Shown: positions 63,391 to 64,000 of the stretch, piece after piece
Layout: every line of letters begins with the position of its first letter
Numbering within the stretch: the first letter of the stretch is position 1
DNA from: Tomitella fengzijianii
Lineage (GTDB): Bacteria > Actinomycetota > Actinomycetes > Mycobacteriales > Mycobacteriaceae
Assembly: GCF_007559025.1 (NCBI RefSeq)
Contig: NZ_CP041765.1
Span: forward strand, 2,910,679 to 2,974,678
Reading direction: 5' to 3'
Length of the DNA stretch: 64,000 bases
Translations under genes and position numbers: made by a program
Notes under the pieces: generated by a model
The model's database searches: none
What the model saw: the letters and a program-made list of their open reading frames with translations, nothing else
What the model was told of the DNA's origin: nothing

Positions 63391-64000
63391 ATGAGCAAGA
63401 ACGGCAACTCCCCCACGCGGCCCCGCCGCACCGACTCCACCGTCGGACTCAACCCCATCAAACGCGACGTCATCGGCACGGCCATGCGCGTGCTCACCTC
63501 CATCACGGGATCGACCCTCGCGGACAAGTACGGCATCCGCGAGACGGTGGACCGTGTCGCCTACGAGGGGACCAAGACGGGGTTCCGCACCCTCGGCGCC
63601 GCCAACCGCGTCTTCGACAAGGTCCCGGGCGGCGGCAAGCCCGCCCGTCTGAAGTCCGCCAAGCCCGGCGGGTTCGACGTCACCCCCACCGACGAGCAGC
63701 AGATGATCGTCGACACGGTCAAGGACTTCGCCGCGGAGATCCTGCGCCCCGCCGCGGCCGACGCCGACGCCTCCGCCGCCGCCCCCGCCGACCTGCTCGG
63801 CCGGGCCGCGGAACTGGGCGTGACCATGATCAACATCCCCGACTCCCTCGAGGGGGCCGCCGAGGAGCGCGGGGCCGTCACCAATGCGCTCGTCGCCGAG
63901 GCCCTCGCCCACGGCGACATGGGCCTGGCGCTGCCGGTGCTGGCGCCCAGCGGCGTCGCCGTCGCACTCACCCAGTGGGGCACCGACGAGCAGCAGCAGA
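63391..64000 (+). CDS. Acyl-CoA dehydrogenase, N-terminal part (runs off the window)
   Basis: 203 codons are visible from ATG 63391. After a basic lead and a helical segment (RDVIGTAMRVLTSITGSTLADKYG), the acyl-CoA dehydrogenase N-domain begins at about residue 97 (TPTDEQQMIVDTVKDFAAEILRPAAADAD; LGVTMINIPDSLEGAAEERGAVTNALVAEALAHGDMGLALPVLAP). The long lead is typical of the large mycobacterial FadE group (about 700 residues). It acts in fatty-acid beta-oxidation. The rest lies outside. Confidence 0.88.
   Translation, partial: MSKNGNSPTRPRRTDSTVGLNPIKRDVIGTAMRVLTSITGSTLADKYGIRETVDRVAYEGTKTGFRTLGAANRVFDKVPGGGKPARLKSAKPGGFDVTPTDEQQMIVDTVKDFAAEILRPAAADADASAAAPADLLGRAAELGVTMINIPDSLEGAAEERGAVTNALVAEALAHGDMGLALPVLAPSGVAVALTQWGTDEQQQ

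Overview
The window is about 70% G+C and has the gene content of a mycolic-acid actinobacterium (order Mycobacteriales). It shows a mycobacterial-type order around murI-rph-rdgB, a class Ib nrdHIE/nrdF set, a DtxR/IdeR-type iron box and an actinobacterial tmRNA. I cannot name the genus. Gene order is compared below from memory with the M. tuberculosis chromosome; no search was run.

1-11,053: a TetR/MFS-exporter divergon, then a roughly 10-kb integrative element (928-11,024) in the 3' half of a tRNA-Leu(TAG) gene, bounded by identical 56-bp repeats. The element carries an integrase, a repressor, an excisionase-like protein, a DUF3987 primase/helicase, a separate zinc-finger prim-pol protein, a WhiB-like protein and about a dozen small, mostly start/stop-overlapping genes. 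I see no capsid, portal, terminase, tail or lysis gene, so it resembles a phage satellite or stripped prophage.

11,160-24,157: a housekeeping block like the Rv1343c-Rv1329c interval: LprD-like and DUF3817 proteins, rdgB, rph, a metallo-beta-lactamase-fold phosphodiesterase, murI, rhomboid, P1 peptidase, DUF2017, clpS, pncB, pncA and dinG, followed by a PTH2-type hydrolase. The mec-cysO-cysM genes found between rhomboid and P1 peptidase in mycobacteria are missing here.

24,231-35,800: serB, ctaD, a FecB-like lipoprotein, an HtaA-like secreted protein behind an iron box, a monooxygenase, a CitE-like lyase, nrdF, and nrdH-nrdI-nrdE behind a NrdR box. 36,050-45,247: monoacylglycerol lipase, lipoprotein, nucleosidase, nadE, a Trk/Ktr potassium system, a LysR regulator, NDH-2 and a subtilisin-inhibitor-like protein. 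45,297-51,731: DoxX and an ECF41 sigma factor sharing back-to-back ECF41 promoters, tRNA-Ala(GGC), two DsbA-like proteins plus a MauE-like membrane protein, a MntH transporter, and tmRNA. 52,061-57,613: a YhgE/Pip-like membrane protein under a double operator, then smpB, ftsX, ftsE, prfB and a hisN-like phosphatase.

57,633-63,229 is the other candidate for something undescribed. It holds an acidic secreted protein, a histidine kinase and an OmpR-type regulator, facing a two-gene operon of a P-loop NTPase with a His-rich linker and an ABC exporter-like protein whose nucleotide-binding domain has lost every catalytic motif. The same palindrome, GATGAGA-N4-TCTCATC, lies in front of both transcription units, which suggests one regulon. 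The window ends inside an acyl-CoA dehydrogenase gene.
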